Under the pieces are notes generated by a model, which was not told the DNA's origin, ran no database searches, and saw only the letters and a list, made by a program, of their open reading frames with translations. Below, one piece after another: positions 46,130 through 56,814 of a stretch of DNA of 64,000 nt; positions within the stretch are counted from its first letter, which is position 1, and each line of letters begins with the position of its first letter. Both the position numbers and the translations under genes were made by a program. Origin of the DNA: Caenorhabditis elegans (Eukaryota; Nematoda; Chromadorea; Rhabditida; Rhabditidae); NCBI RefSeq assembly GCF_000002985.6, contig NC_003281.10, forward strand, positions 1,550,001 through 1,614,000, in the 5' to 3' direction.

Positions 46130-48145
46130 GCTTTCATTTGACACCCAGCATGACTACGTTCTGTCAAGTTTCGAGATTTCTGTGGAATTTTTTGGGTCCC
46201 ACCCCGAAAACCTTTCGGGTTACTGTAGTTTCTTTAATTAATATTGTTTTATTATTTTTCCCTTGTAGATCATAAATTTAAGCGATTTTTAAGTTTAAAA
46301 TTAGCAGAAAATCTTAAAAACCTACAAAGTTATGGATTTTCGAAAATTTTCGAATTTTTTTTTTACAGTTTTAAAATTTTTTTTCAAAAAATGTCACAAT
46401 AACGTGTTGAAAGTAAATTTTTCAGATTTTTCACGTCATCAGCTTTTATTTAACACCCAACATGCCTAGGTTCCGCCAAGTTTCAAAACTTCTGTGGTTT
46501 CCGGGTCCCGTCACGAAAACCTTCCGGGTTACTGTAGTTTCTATTTTTACCTGGTAGATCACAAAATTTCACACATTTTACCGCAAAAAACAGCTCAAAA
46601 TCTCGAAAACTGACAGAGTTATGGATTTTCGAAACTTTTCGAAAATCTGAAAATTTTGAAAATTAGCGGAACCTAGACAATATGGGTGTCATATGAAAGC
46701 TGGTGCCGTGGCAAATCTGAAAATTTAAGTTTCGAACAATTTCCATGCCCTCCAAACTTTATGGAACGTACTTTAGAACTAATATTTAAAATATTTTCGA
46801 AAAGTTTCGAAAATCCGTAACTTTTTCAATTTTTGAGATTTTCTACCGTTCTCTTTCACAGAATGTGTAAAATTTTACAGTCTAACCGGCAAAAATACTG
46901 CATTCTAAAAGTATTACAAAACGACAATAACTCAGGAGGTTTTCGTGGTGGGACCCAGAAATTTCACAAAAAATTCGAAAATTGATGGATTATAGGCGAT
47001 ATGGGGGTCAAATGAAAGCTGGTGGCCGGGAAAACTCGAAAATCAATGTTTCAGAAAATTTCCATGTAATTTGAAACTTTTGGTCGAGAATATTCCAGAA
47101 ATTTTCCAGAAAAAAGATGAGAAAAAGTACGTTTCGCCCACGAAAAGTGTGAAATCATAAGTTTTCCGGCGAATCTTGAGAAAAGAGATAAAAAGTGATG
47201 ATGATGAAAATAACAACACAAGAACAGATGGTTAATTGATAGACGCAGCCGGTTAGTGAGATTGATGAATGAGTACTGACTCATGGATTTTCAATCAGAA
47301 ATTGCTTTAAAAAATCAAAAAATTCACTTAAAACTAGGTCAAATTCCGCTTTACAAAGTTGAAAATTAAATTTTTGAATTTTTCACGTCACCAGCTTTTA
47401 TTTGATCCCCATATTGACTAGGTTTCGTCAATTTTAGAAATTCTCTGAGAGTTTTGGGTCCCACCACGAAAACCTCATATGTTACTGTAGCTTTGGACTA
47501 AAACAACAAATTTATATTTTTTCCTGCTAGACCATACATTTTTACAAATTTTAAGATAAAAATTAGCAAAAAAGCTTGAAAACTGGCAAAGTTACGGATT
47601 TTCGAAAATTTTCCAGGCTCCCACCACGAAAACCTCATGGGTTACTGTAGTTTCACACCAAAACAGTTTATTAATATTTGTCCCTGCTAGACCATAAAAT
47701 TTCACAAATTTTATGATAAAAAATAGCGAAAAAGCTTAAAAACTGGCAAAGTTACGGATTTTCGAAAATTTTTGAAAATTCTAAAAATGTACCAAAATTT
47801 TAAATTTAGCGGAAACTTAGAATTAAAGCTGGTAATTTCAAAAATAACAAAAAGAAACGTTTTCAATATTTGCTACGTCATCTACACTATAGTGCAAGTT
47901 TTAGAAAAAATTTAATTTCGAAAATTTTCGAAAATCTGTAACTTTTTTAGTTTTGAAGATTTCGGAGTGATTTTTAGCCCAAAGCGTGCATAATAGTTTG
48001 AACTAACTTTAAAAATTACAAACTCCTCAAAATTCGCAAAACTACAGTACCCACGAGGATTTTTGTGACGGGACCCAAAATCTTCCTAAAATTTTCGAAA
48101 GTATGGGAAACCTAGGCAATATTGGTCTCAAATGAAAGCTGATGA
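46130..48145. repeat. Family A variant palindromes (46.1-47.0 and 47.4-48.1 kb)
   Basis: Copies near 46135-46260, 46440-46715, 46860-47020, 47390-47660 and 47990-48140 share CCACGAAAACCT, GGGTTACTGTAG and AAAGTTACGGATTTTCGAAA. Arms occur in both orientations, with the 46440 and 46860 blocks mutually inverted. They separate a non-repeat island at 47090-47290. Confidence 0.7.
47090..47290. promoter_or_regulatory. Non-repeat island in the sms-3 intron, possible enhancer
   Basis: It contains GAGATAAAAAGTGATGATGA (GATA-type), GAACAGATGGTTAAT (E-box-like CAGATG) and GTACTGACTCATGG (AP-1-like TGACTCA). It is flanked by repeats on both sides and has no sensible reading frame. A regulatory role is inferred only from composition and motifs. 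Confidence 0.3.
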
Positions 48146-48639
48146 TGTGGCAAGTTCAAATTTTTTAGTTTCAAAAGTTTCTTATGTCATACAAAAAAAA
48201 AATTTCGGAAAAAAATTTTTTTTTCAACTTTTCGAAAGAAAAATTTTTTTTCAACTTTTCGAAAAAAAAATTTTTTTTACAAAAGTTCTCAAAACCGATT
48301 TTTGTCTTAATTCTGTAATTTTTTCTGGAATTTAGGCATTTTTTTACGCCTAAAATATGCCTATTTACTGAGAAAACCACTAGAACTTCCGGATTAATTT
48401 ACACAAATGTTTTTGGTGAGGGTGGTATATACTTCCGATTGGGCGGTTTTTTTTAGTGATTTATGATTAATAAGTGTTCAGTAATCTATTTACAATAAAA
48501 AATTGCAAAAAAATTGTCTTTTTGCGAATTTCCGAGAAAAAATTCTCGAACATTTTTTTCTTAAAAATGTTATAACTTTCCTAATTTTTGACATTTTTTC
48601 TTAATTTTTTTTTCAAATTAAAGCTAAATTTCTATTCTA

Positions 48640-48895
48640 CAACACCTATATCACCATGTTTTTGGAAATTCCTCAAACCCTGCAGAAAACGCGCTCTAAT
48701 GCGAATCTCATCGAAAAACCCACTAAAACCACTGAAACCTCGGGAAAAAACTCGCATTACGTCACTATTAGTCGATTAAAAGGGAGTCATAGTCATGCAA
48801 CAACAACCAATATAGTACACCTGGTGGCTAGGCGGATTAAAAAGTGAATGATGAATGTAGAAATGACAATGGTAGCTGGTTGGTGGAGGAGGACG
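48640..48895. promoter_or_regulatory. Non-repeat island upstream of the G-tract
   Basis: Complex sequence with CGCATTACGTCACTATTAG (CRE-like TACGTCA). A 63-codon plus-strand frame covers it (48656-48847), but it has no splice partners I can identify and lies antisense inside the sms-3 intron. It is listed as regulatory rather than coding. Confidence 0.3.
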
Positions 48896-48896
48896 A

Positions 48897-48915
48897 GGGG
48901 GGGGGGGGGGGGGGG
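48897..48915. repeat. Monoguanine tract, about 19 G
   Basis: An uninterrupted G run follows GGAGGAGGACGA. Tracts of about 18 G or more are the class deleted in C. elegans dog-1 (FANCJ) mutants and can fold as G-quadruplexes (established knowledge). Confidence 0.9.
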
Positions 48916-49124
48916 AACCGTTTATAATTTGCTTTGTAAGCTTTGTAAGCTAAAAATGCTTATGAAAACTATAGAAAATCTGGCGAAAATTGGAAAATCT
49001 TGAAGATTATTGAAAATTATTCAAAAATTTGAATTTCGCGCCAAATCTTTTCTGCTTTCTCAGAATTTTTTAAATCAAGAAATGATTGATTTCGTATACA
49101 CCCGCGTCGGTAAAACTTTTATGG

Positions 49125-49194
49125 TTGCGCGTGGCGCAGTGGCTAACACTTTTGCACTTGGCCCACCAGGTCGAGGGTTCGAGTCCCCGGGTGG
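49125..49194 (+). pseudogene. tRNA-like sequence (GTGGCGCAGTGGCTAAC family)
   Basis: A-box-like GTGGCGCAGTGGCTAA and B-box GAGGGTTCGAGTCCCC lie at normal spacing. The acceptor ends do not pair as a proper 7-bp stem and the anticodon arm (CTTGG..CCAGG) would leave a 4-base loop, so a working tRNA is unlikely. It is related to the palindromic units at 25-27 kb but single here. Confidence 0.6.
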
Positions 49195-49266
49195 TTTCTT
49201 TCTTTTTATTTTTTATTTTCAGTTTTTTTTAATTTTTTGATTAAAAAAAATAATAACTAAACCCAC

Positions 49267-51913
49267 TGTGATAGTATCAGCCATCAGTAGAACGGTATTA
49301 CTGGTTGCCGATTCGGCGCCCGGTCTCTCGTCGAACTCTTCCTCCGATTCGACTCGATTCAATCGATAAGTTGATGACGTGGCAGACTTGTCGGATGATA
49401 ATGACGTGGCGAGGCTCGGCGAGTAGTGATGGTGATGAGTTTTGGAAGTTGTTGCGTGAGTTATAGGATATTCTGAAAAAAAAATTTTTGAGATTTTTTC
49501 ACACATTTTTTTATTTCGAGGTTTTTGATAAAATCAATACTTTTATCGGTTTTATCACATTCTCAGCTTCAAAATGATCCCCATCATGCCCTAGTTATAT
49601 CAATTTTCGCATTTTCCACTTCCGACACAGCTGAAACTGCTGCTACAGTGGGACCCAAATTTGTAAAATAGGCATTATGGGGGTCATTTTAAAGCTACAA
49701 ACGCGGCGAATTTGAATAAAATGAAGAAGAGAAGCAAAAATTTCAAAAAAAAGTTTTCTGAAAAAATTAAAAATTTTCGAAAATCTCTAATTCAAATTTT
49801 CCGGTTACGCTAATATTTTTTTCCGTTTTATACCATTTTCAGCTTTAAAATGACCCCCATCATGCCTCGGTTATGTCGTTTTTCGCGTTTTCAACTTCCG
49901 ACACACAGCTGAAACTACTGCTACAGTAACCAAGGTGGTGGGACCCAAATGTTCAAAGTGAGCGGAACCAGGGCATGTTGGGGGTCATTTTGAAGCTGAA
50001 AACGCTACATATCTGAATAAAATAAGGACTTGAAGCAAAAATTTCAAAAAAAAATTTTTTTTGAAAAAATTGTAAATTTTCAAAAAAAAAATTTTTTTTT
50101 CGTTTTTCAAATACTAACTTACAATTAGAGAAAGATAAAAATGATATTAAAAACTCCAACTAATAACTTAAATCAAACTTTTTCCACCGCCAACTAGTTT
50201 AGCTGTATGTGATGCTCCACACGATACGGGGCGGAGCCAGCCGGCTGAGCAAATAATTTTTTTTATTTGAGCACAATTTTTCATGACTAGCTTTAACTAG
50301 TTGCTTAGAAAGTTTTAGTCATGGAAATAAAAAATTTTAGAATTTAAAAAAAATTAGAGAAAAAAATTCGCGAAAAATTTTTTAGAAACATTTTTAACTT
50401 TTTAAAAGTCAAATTTTCATTTCAAAAATTGAATTTTCCCCTCGAGACCTCCTATATTCCATCATTTTCAGGAATTTAGGTCTCACCACATGGGTTACTG
50501 TAGCAGTGATTTCAGCTGTGTGGAAATATTCAAAATGCACCGAAAATGGGCAATATAGGGGTCAAATGAAAGCTAATAACGTGGAGAACTCGAAAATTTA
50601 AATTTCAAAAATTTCCCGGTAAAATTAAAGAAGCTAGATGAGTTTTTGGAAAAAAAAACTACAGAAAATAAAAATGCTCCGAGTAAAAACTACTCTCAAC
50701 AAGTAGCGTACTAATTGAATATTCAGAGCGGTGAAGGTCAAAAACGAGAGATAATTTATTCACTGCTGACGAGCAGTATTCATTTCCCTTTTCAAAGTTA
50801 GCAGTAAAAACCAAACAGTTAGAGAGCGCCATGGGTCGAACCACTGACCTCTCGAGCCAAAAGCAGACGCGTTAGCCAGTCGGCCATGCGCGCAATAACT
50901 TGTGTTGGCTTAAGAGGCTGTGATAAGAAAAAAGGATCAGAGGCCACAATTTGAAAATTAGGTGGCCTAGAAAATTCTAAAATAGAATTTTAGGCCACCG
51001 ATTTTTTTAATTTAAATTTTCTAGAATTTTCACATAAATTTCATCAAATTAAGTTTAACTTACCAATCATTTTTTTTCGAGAAGCAATTAATTTTTAAAT
51101 ATATTTTTTCGTTTTTTCGCAGTTCGTTTCAGATGAATCTGAAATATATATTTATTACATTTTTTATGAAGATGAATAACAAATTTTTTAAAAAATCAAT
51201 AAAAAGGTTCCAAATCCCCCCAAAAAACGGATGGAAAAGATTAAAAAAAGAGATTTTCGGTGTGGAGGGTGCAGAGAAAGCGAAGAATACTACAGGTGGC
51301 ACAGCATTTTTTTTTTGTGGAAAATTCTATGATTTCCATTTTCCGTTGTCTTGTGATATTTTCTCCAACAAAAAATGTTTTTAAACGAGTTGAAACTAGG
51401 AATTTTCGAGTATTCCAGGGTTCTCCCCCGATTTCTTCCAGTCGACTAGGTTCTAGAGGGGTAAATAACCGGAAATCGATGACATTTACCCCTCAAACAC
51501 TTCGAGACACATGAAAAGTGAGTAGGAATAGCGGAAATTGCAAGACAAAAGAAGAAAAAAGAGAAAAAATGAGTGTGGGGTTCGAACCAGGGACCTATTT
51601 TTCCAAAAGCGAGGTCGGTAGCCACTAAGCCATGGTGTTGAACTTTTGGGAGGTAGCGGGAGCTAGTGATTAAAGAACGGGGGCAGGGAGCTACAAGACA
51701 TTTTGCTTAAAATTTCGATGGCCTAGAATTCCAAAACTAGGCCATACTTCCGTTTTTCGTAGTTTGAGGGTACTTTTTACTAATCTTTCGATGGGCTAAG
51801 GTGGGAAAAGGAGAAAAAAGCCAAAAATTGCATGAAAAAGAGACCCAGGCGGTGTCACATAGGTAACCTTGCGAGAGCGGAAGAAAAAAAATAAATTAAT
51901 CGGCGGTTGAGGG

Positions 51914-51951
<38 letters not shown>

Positions 51952-52032
51952 GAAACAATGATGAGAAGAAAACAGTAACAATAGAGAGATGAGTGGAGAA
52001 ATAATATAGGAACCTGTGGAGACCGCAGACAT
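49267..52032 (-). CDS. sms-3: Distal 5' exons, probable long form of sms-3
   Basis: Exon 52014-52032 (ATG TCT GCG..., ends in phase 1) joins 49267-49472 (acceptor TTTTTCAG, phase match) to read MSAVST-EYPITHATTSK and onward: a His run, SATSSTYRLNRVESEEEFDE and LLMADTIT. With donor ACA|GTGGGT the second exon ends in phase 0 and joins the sms-3 exon at 39444, whose frame is open back to its acceptor (TDDSYCGDEEQRRS before the short-form Met). That gives about 429 residues with an 89-residue hydrophilic N-terminal extension, facing the cytosol in SMS proteins. The alternative donor at 49262 (GTTTAG) is nearer consensus but breaks the phase unless another exon intervenes. The intron would be about 9.8 kb. 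Medium confidence. Confidence 0.6.
49560..50585. repeat. Three family A repeats in the first long-form sms-3 intron
   Basis: Copies lie near 49565-49700, 49845-50000 and 50445-50585. The first two are adjacent and alike (CGACACAGCTGAAACTGCTG and CGACACACAGCTGAAACTAC) and the third is in the other orientation. Confidence 0.75.
50824..50893 (-). pseudogene. tRNA-like sequence, minus strand
   Basis: Minus strand: A-box-like TGGCCGACTGGCTAAC and B-box GTGGTTCGACCC. The ends GCGCATGG and CCATGGCGC pair over eight positions with one bulged G, better than in the other tRNA-like units. The anticodon region CTGCTTTTGGCTCGAG does not give a clear 5+7+5 arm. It could be a diverged or unusual tRNA gene; a covariance-model scan would decide. 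Confidence 0.5.
51512..51846. repeat. Duplicated block, copy 1 (with tRNA-like core)
   Basis: About 334 bp from GTGAGTAGGAATAGCGGAAA to GAAAAAGAGACC, repeated at 53855-54187 in the same orientation. At 51573-51637 it carries a minus-strand tRNA-like unit: A-box-like TGGCTTAGTGGCTACC, loop CGCTTTTGGAAAA and B-box CTGGTTCGAACCCC. Confidence 0.85.
51917..51949. repeat. (CA)n microsatellite
   Basis: About 16 CA dinucleotides, 65 bp downstream (in the gene's sense) of the long-form first sms-3 exon. Confidence 0.95.
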
Positions 52033-54207
52033 TTTACCGAACAAAGACGGTTAGAACTTGTTAGGCCATTTTTGGTGGTTTTGTGACGTTCATTTGGAAT
52101 TTCTAGAACAAATTGATTTTTAGAAGGCGAAGAAAAAAGGAAAAAAATAGAAAAAAAGTTTTTTTTTGAAAATTTTAATTTTGTTTCCCACCAAAAAACG
52201 GTGCGATAAGAAAAAAAAAAATACAAAGATCACGTTATTTTCAGGTTTTAGCGAGAAAAAAACAAACCTAAAAACATTTTTTTTCAAGAAATTCTTCAAA
52301 TTTTTGGTTGGTGGCCGAACTTTTTCGCGGGGTGGCCTAGGAATCAAAATTTCGTTTAGCCCATTGAATTTGTCTCGCTGAGAGCTTCAAAATGACCCCC
52401 ATCATGCCTAGGTTCTGACGAGGTTTGAAATTTTGGGTCCCGCCACGCGGGTTACTGTAGCAGTGTGGTCAGCTGTGTCGGATATTCAAAATGGGAGGAA
52501 CCAGGTCGTGTTGGGGGTCATTTTAAAGCTCTCGACGCTGTGAATTTGAAAATAATAATTTCAAGATTAAAAGATTAAAAATTAAATTTTAAATTAAGAA
52601 AATCGAAATGTTTCGAAAATCAATAACTTGCTCAATTTTTGAACTTTTCACTTAATTTTTCTGTAGAATCTCTTAAAATATCTGATAAATCTGTAAAAAA
52701 TACAATCACCTAGTTTATTGAACAAAATTCGTTGCGGGACCCGAAAAAAATCCAATTTTCAATTTTTAAAATTTTTTTTCCAAATCTTAAAACTTGTGAC
52801 AAGTTCCAAAAAGTGATGTTATCAGTAAGTATGATAACAAATATGATAAGAGAAATCAGAGAAAAGTGGCGTCGGGATGGATGGTGGCGAGGAAAAACAA
52901 ATAAACACTTTTATAGTCTTGACAGGGCGGTCATAAAGGCCTATGACTCATAGTTAAGATGGCCATAGTGCCAAGAAAAAAATCGATGATTCATTAGAAG
53001 ACAGAAATATTAAAAGATTTGAAGAAAAATTGAACTCAAAAAAAATTTTTTTTTTTTGCAAATTTTTTGAAAATTAAATTTTTTTCAAAGCTTCCAAAAA
53101 AATTTCTAATCTTTTTTAACTCAAAATTTATTAATATTTTCTCAATTTGGATGATGTCATCTACAAATGTTCCCAACTTCCACTTTGTTCCATCGATTTT
53201 GAACGGAGTTATGTAGGATTACCCAGCCCCTCCAAGGTAGTACAAATTCGGGGGCTGGGGGTGAAAAATCAAATTTTGAAAATCAAAATGGGATTTTTAA
53301 GTAAAATGATGTATTACAACTTTGTGAAGCGCAAAATTTGCTACAAAATGGTTAAAAATTCAACTTTGTAACTAAAAATCGAAAAAAGTTATGCGCCTTT
53401 AAAGCAACCCCACCGATCTGCGCACTATATTTGTCTAAAACTGATTTTTCTCTACTTAGATCAAGTTTCAAATCAAAAAATAATACTAGAAGTTGTAGAA
53501 CTCCTAATTTTCTATAAAATAGTGTAAATCACGTTTTGATAGGTGGAAATTCAAGAAAGTTACGTGAGTTTCAAGGAAATATCAGAGAGAGGTCAAATTA
53601 CAAATTTCTTAAGGTGGCTAAAACCGAATTTGCACCAGGTAAATTAAATTTTCTGGACAAACTGGCTATAAAAACCAGAAGAACTAGTTGTTAGCTGAAA
53701 AATGGCCAAAAGTATTCAATTCTAGGTAAAAATTGAAAGAAGTTACAAAGGTTTCTCTGAGAGAGGCCAAATTTTAAAGTTTGCCTTAAAACTTAGTTTT
53801 TCACTACGAAAACCACAATTTTTAGCGAAAAAAAAACGTTGTAGTTAAAATAAAGAAAAAGTGAGTAGGAATAGCGAAAAGTGCAAGAAAAAAGAAGAAA
53901 AAACGAAAAATTTAGTGTGGGATTCGAACCAGGGACCTATTTTTCCAAAAGCAAAGCGGCTACCCACTAGGCCATGGCGGTGAATTTTTAAAATGTGATC
54001 GGAGCTAGAGATTAAAGAACGGGGGCAGGGAGCTACAAGGCATTGTCTTGAAAATTTTGTTGGCCTAGAATTCCAAAACTAGGCCATATTTCTATTTTTT
54101 GTAGTTTAAGGGCATTTTTCACTAATCTTTCGATGGGCTAAGGTGGGAAAAGGAGAAAAAAAGCACAAATTACAGGAAAATGAGACCTAAAAAACTTCAA
54201 GTCAAAC
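52033..54207. other. Gap between the sms-3 long-form start and the 54-55 kb genes
   Basis: It holds a family A copy at 52385-52540 and an AP-1-like island at 52840-52960 (ATAAACACTTTTATAGTCTT, then CTATGACTCATAG). A low-copy stretch at 53150-53400 carries CCCCAACCC-type palindromes around GGGGGCTGGGGGTGAAAAAT, and AACTTTGTG-type repeats follow to 53850. No gene was recognised. Confidence 0.5.
53855..54187. repeat. Duplicated block, copy 2 (with tRNA-like core)
   Basis: Same block as at 51512-51846, with many small differences. The tRNA-like part at 53914-53979 reads TGGCCTAGTGGGTAGCCGC on the minus strand and keeps the B-box CTGGTTCGAATCCCAC. The two copies lie 2.3 kb apart. Confidence 0.85.
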
Positions 54208-54287
54208 ATGAGTGATTCAGAACACGAAACCGTATTCCAAAACCTTATCAGCTACAAAAACGGCAAAAATGACGAGCTAAAACCTTT
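54208..54287 (+). other. Candidate alternative first exon for the 55 kb gene
   Basis: ATG with a good context (AAAC-ATG) opens 26 codons (MSDSEHETVFQNLISYKNGK, then NDELKP) up to a strong donor TTT|GTGAGTAAC, ending in phase 2. Read through, it stops two codons later. The phase matches the acceptor at 55125 of the secreted-protein gene. Joining would replace the signal peptide with a hydrophilic start. There is no other support. Confidence 0.3.
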
Positions 54288-54581
54288 GTGAGTAACCTTG
54301 CCATCTAAAAACGTAAAAACGAACTGTTACATTGAAAATATGCCGCTTCAATATTTGCTCACTCGCTTTGTGTGAACTTTTTGTGTTACCGTCTCACATC
54401 ATGCTTTTACCTTTTCGTGTTCACAAGACATGATATTTGCACATCAATTGAGCAGGCGGCCGCCTCGTAAACGGGGAAAAATGAGCACACACTTTTGGGC
54501 TCAAAGAGCATTCATCGTTTTTGCAACTGGCATTCAGAATACAAAAGTTTCCTATATGCTTCCTGGGAATAAAGTTTTCAC

Positions 54582-54653
54582 AGCAGCGTGGCGCAGTGGA
54601 AGCGTGCTGGGCCCATAACCCAGAGGTCGGTGGATCGAAACCACTCGCTGCTA
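54582..54653 (+). tRNA. Initiator tRNA-Met (CAT)
   Basis: 72 nt. The acceptor stem AGCAGCG pairs with CGCTGCT, followed by discriminator A. The anticodon arm CTGGG-CCCATAA-CCCAG has anticodon CAT. The A at the start and the T-loop ATCGAAA in place of TTCGANT mark the eukaryotic initiator. A T-run follows within 10 bp (Pol III stop). Confidence 0.96.
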
Positions 54654-54701
54654 GATTCTTTTTTCCTCTTTTAATGAAAAATCGGAATTTTCAAAAATAT
54701 A

Positions 54702-54773
54702 TTCCGTTGCGGGGAATCGAACCCCGGCCTTATGGGTGAGAGCCATAAATCCTAACCACTAGACCACAACGGA
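54702..54773 (-). tRNA. tRNA-Glu (CTC)
   Basis: Minus strand, 72 nt. Acceptor TCCGTTG pairs with CAACGGA, discriminator A. A-box TGGTCTAGTGGTTAGGA; anticodon arm TATGG-CTCTCAC-CCATA gives CTC; T-arm CCGGGGTTCGATTCCCCG. It converges on the initiator tRNA gene with 48 bp between them. Confidence 0.96.
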
Positions 54774-55000
54774 GATAGAAAACTAGGTCACCGAGGGCGT
54801 AAAAGAGACGGCGGGCACAGGCCTCCACTCCCCCCCTGCACTCTCTCATTGCCCAGGTCGTTTCTATGCTAATTACCACTATTTCGGGCCATTTTCTCGC
54901 CGAACAAAGAGGAAAGTGTCCTTGAAAGTGTCCCTTGTACAGTCTAAACCTCCATTTTCCTCACTTTTCCCCTTATTTTCCCTTAATTCCGTGTCGAAAA

Positions 55001-56814
55001 ATGAAAATTTTATATCGATTTTCAGTAATTTTCGCTATTTTTCTTGGAATTTCAGATTTTTTCAAGGTTTCTCATGCTGAGTAAGTGAAAATTTACACTC
55101 TTTAACCTAAAAATTCGAATTTAGAAACGTATTTTGCACATATTATCGCGAGGAGAACGAGATAACCTGCGGGTGAGTGGAAATTTCAAATTTTCATTAA
55201 TTTTTGACCTTTCAAATAAGAAAATTAGCTTATTCACGACAAAATCTGGTTTTCCAGAGTTTTTCACCCCAAAAATGTGAAAAAGAACGAAAAATGACCC
55301 TATGGCCTAACTGTTGCATTTGGTGGCCTAGAAACCTACAACTCGGCCACAAAACTTGTGCCAAGAAATTCAGCTTATTAATACCTTCAATTTAAGTATA
55401 ATCATGACTATATTTGAAAACTTTTGAAATTTTCGAATTTTTTCTTGGGTCTTTGGGACGAAATTTATTTTCATATAAACCCTTTTATGATTTTCAAATT
55501 CAGCTCGTTGAGTGCTTTCATTAGACGCCCATATTGACTAAGTTCCGACGATTTCGACATATTGGGTCCCACCACGTGGGTTACTGTAGCAGTAGTTTCA
55601 GCTGTGTCAATTTCGAAAATCCTCAAACTTAACGTAACCTAGTCATCATTATACTTATTTTGAAGCTCTCGGTGAGACAATTACAATGAAATAGGTTTGA
55701 TGGCCGAGTGTTCAAATTTCCAGGCCACTAATCGAAATATTTCGAAATGTTGATTTTCAGCACAGTAACCTGTTCGACACATGTTCCACCGAATGCTGAC
55801 CTGGAAAAAGATGGTCTTGACGTGAAGTTGCCGCCGGGTTGGTACAGAATAGGTACAATGACGATTCGGCACGATAAGGGTTGGCTGAATTTGTACAGGC
55901 GCCGGGCGATTGGGCATGGGTACTGGGATTTTTACACGAATATTCCCGAGAGGAATTGTGCGGGGTGAGTAGCTTGAAAGGAGCTTCAATTTGAATATTT
56001 TCGAAAAAATTTGAAATTTTGAAATTTTGTAAAAAAAATTTCTAATTTTCACGCAAAAACCAAATTATTCAAAAATTTGAATTCAGTTCCTCAGTAGCTT
56101 TCGTATGACACCCATCATGCCTAGGTTTCGTTCACTTTTAAATTCAAAGCTTCCGACACAGCTGAAACCAGTGCTAGTAACCCATGTGGTGAGACCCGAA
56201 AATTTTCAAAATCATCGGAACCCGGGCAATGTGGGGGTCTAATGAAAGCTGATAGCCAGCTGAGTCTGAAAATCGCAGTGAAAAATGATTTCGTGGCAAG
56301 ACCCAAGAATTTTCAAAAAAATTATTTTTTTTTTTTAAATTTTCAAAAATTTCAAAATTATCAGAACCTAGTCATGATTATACTTAAATGAAAGCTCTCA
56401 ACAAGACTAATCCAAATTTCTAAACCAAATCACTCTAAAATATAAAAATTTCCAGTCAAGACCCAAATTATCATTATTCCAGAACTTTCGGGCTTCACGC
56501 CGGCGACAATATATCTGGCTCAGTGGCGGTAAAGAGCAAGGAGTGCTTCGATAAGTTGATTTATCAGGTGAGGTTATCAGTTTTACGATTTTTTGAAAAA
56601 AAAATTTTTTTTTTAATTTTTGAAAAAAAAAATTTTTTTTTAATTTTTTTTTCCAAACCCAAATTTTCAAAAAAATTTTCAGATCGAAAAAAAGTCAACA
56701 ATCGAAAAAATCGACGTCTATCAGTGTCGAAAATGCATATTCCATAGCTGCTGGCTGGGTAGTCGTCTGTTGCCGAGAGCCCGTGACTATTATACTAATT
56801 TGAGAAGCTTGTAA
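55001..56814 (+). CDS. Small secreted protein with eight cysteines
   Basis: Five exons: 55001-55080, 55125-55172, 55761-55964, 56483-56567 and 56683-56814 (TAA), 182 residues. Residues 1-26 are a signal peptide (MKILYRFSVIFAIFLGIS..., likely cut after HA). The mature part has Cys at 31, 42, 47, 109, 132, 154, 157 and 162, an even number fitting four disulphides, plus one N-glycosylation sequon (Asn120-Ile-Ser). Other marks are LPPGWYRIGTMTIRHDKGW and YWDFYTNIP in the middle and CRKCIFHSCW near the end. There is no transmembrane segment or GPI-like tail. I do not recognise the family; it resembles nematode-specific secreted proteins in size and architecture. AATAAA follows at about 56833. Confidence 0.87.

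Noticed and set aside
48656..48847. 63-codon plus frame MFLEIPQTLQKTRSNANLIE...
   Set aside because: Isolated, antisense within the sms-3 intron, no splice partners or known domain; kept only as a possible regulatory island.
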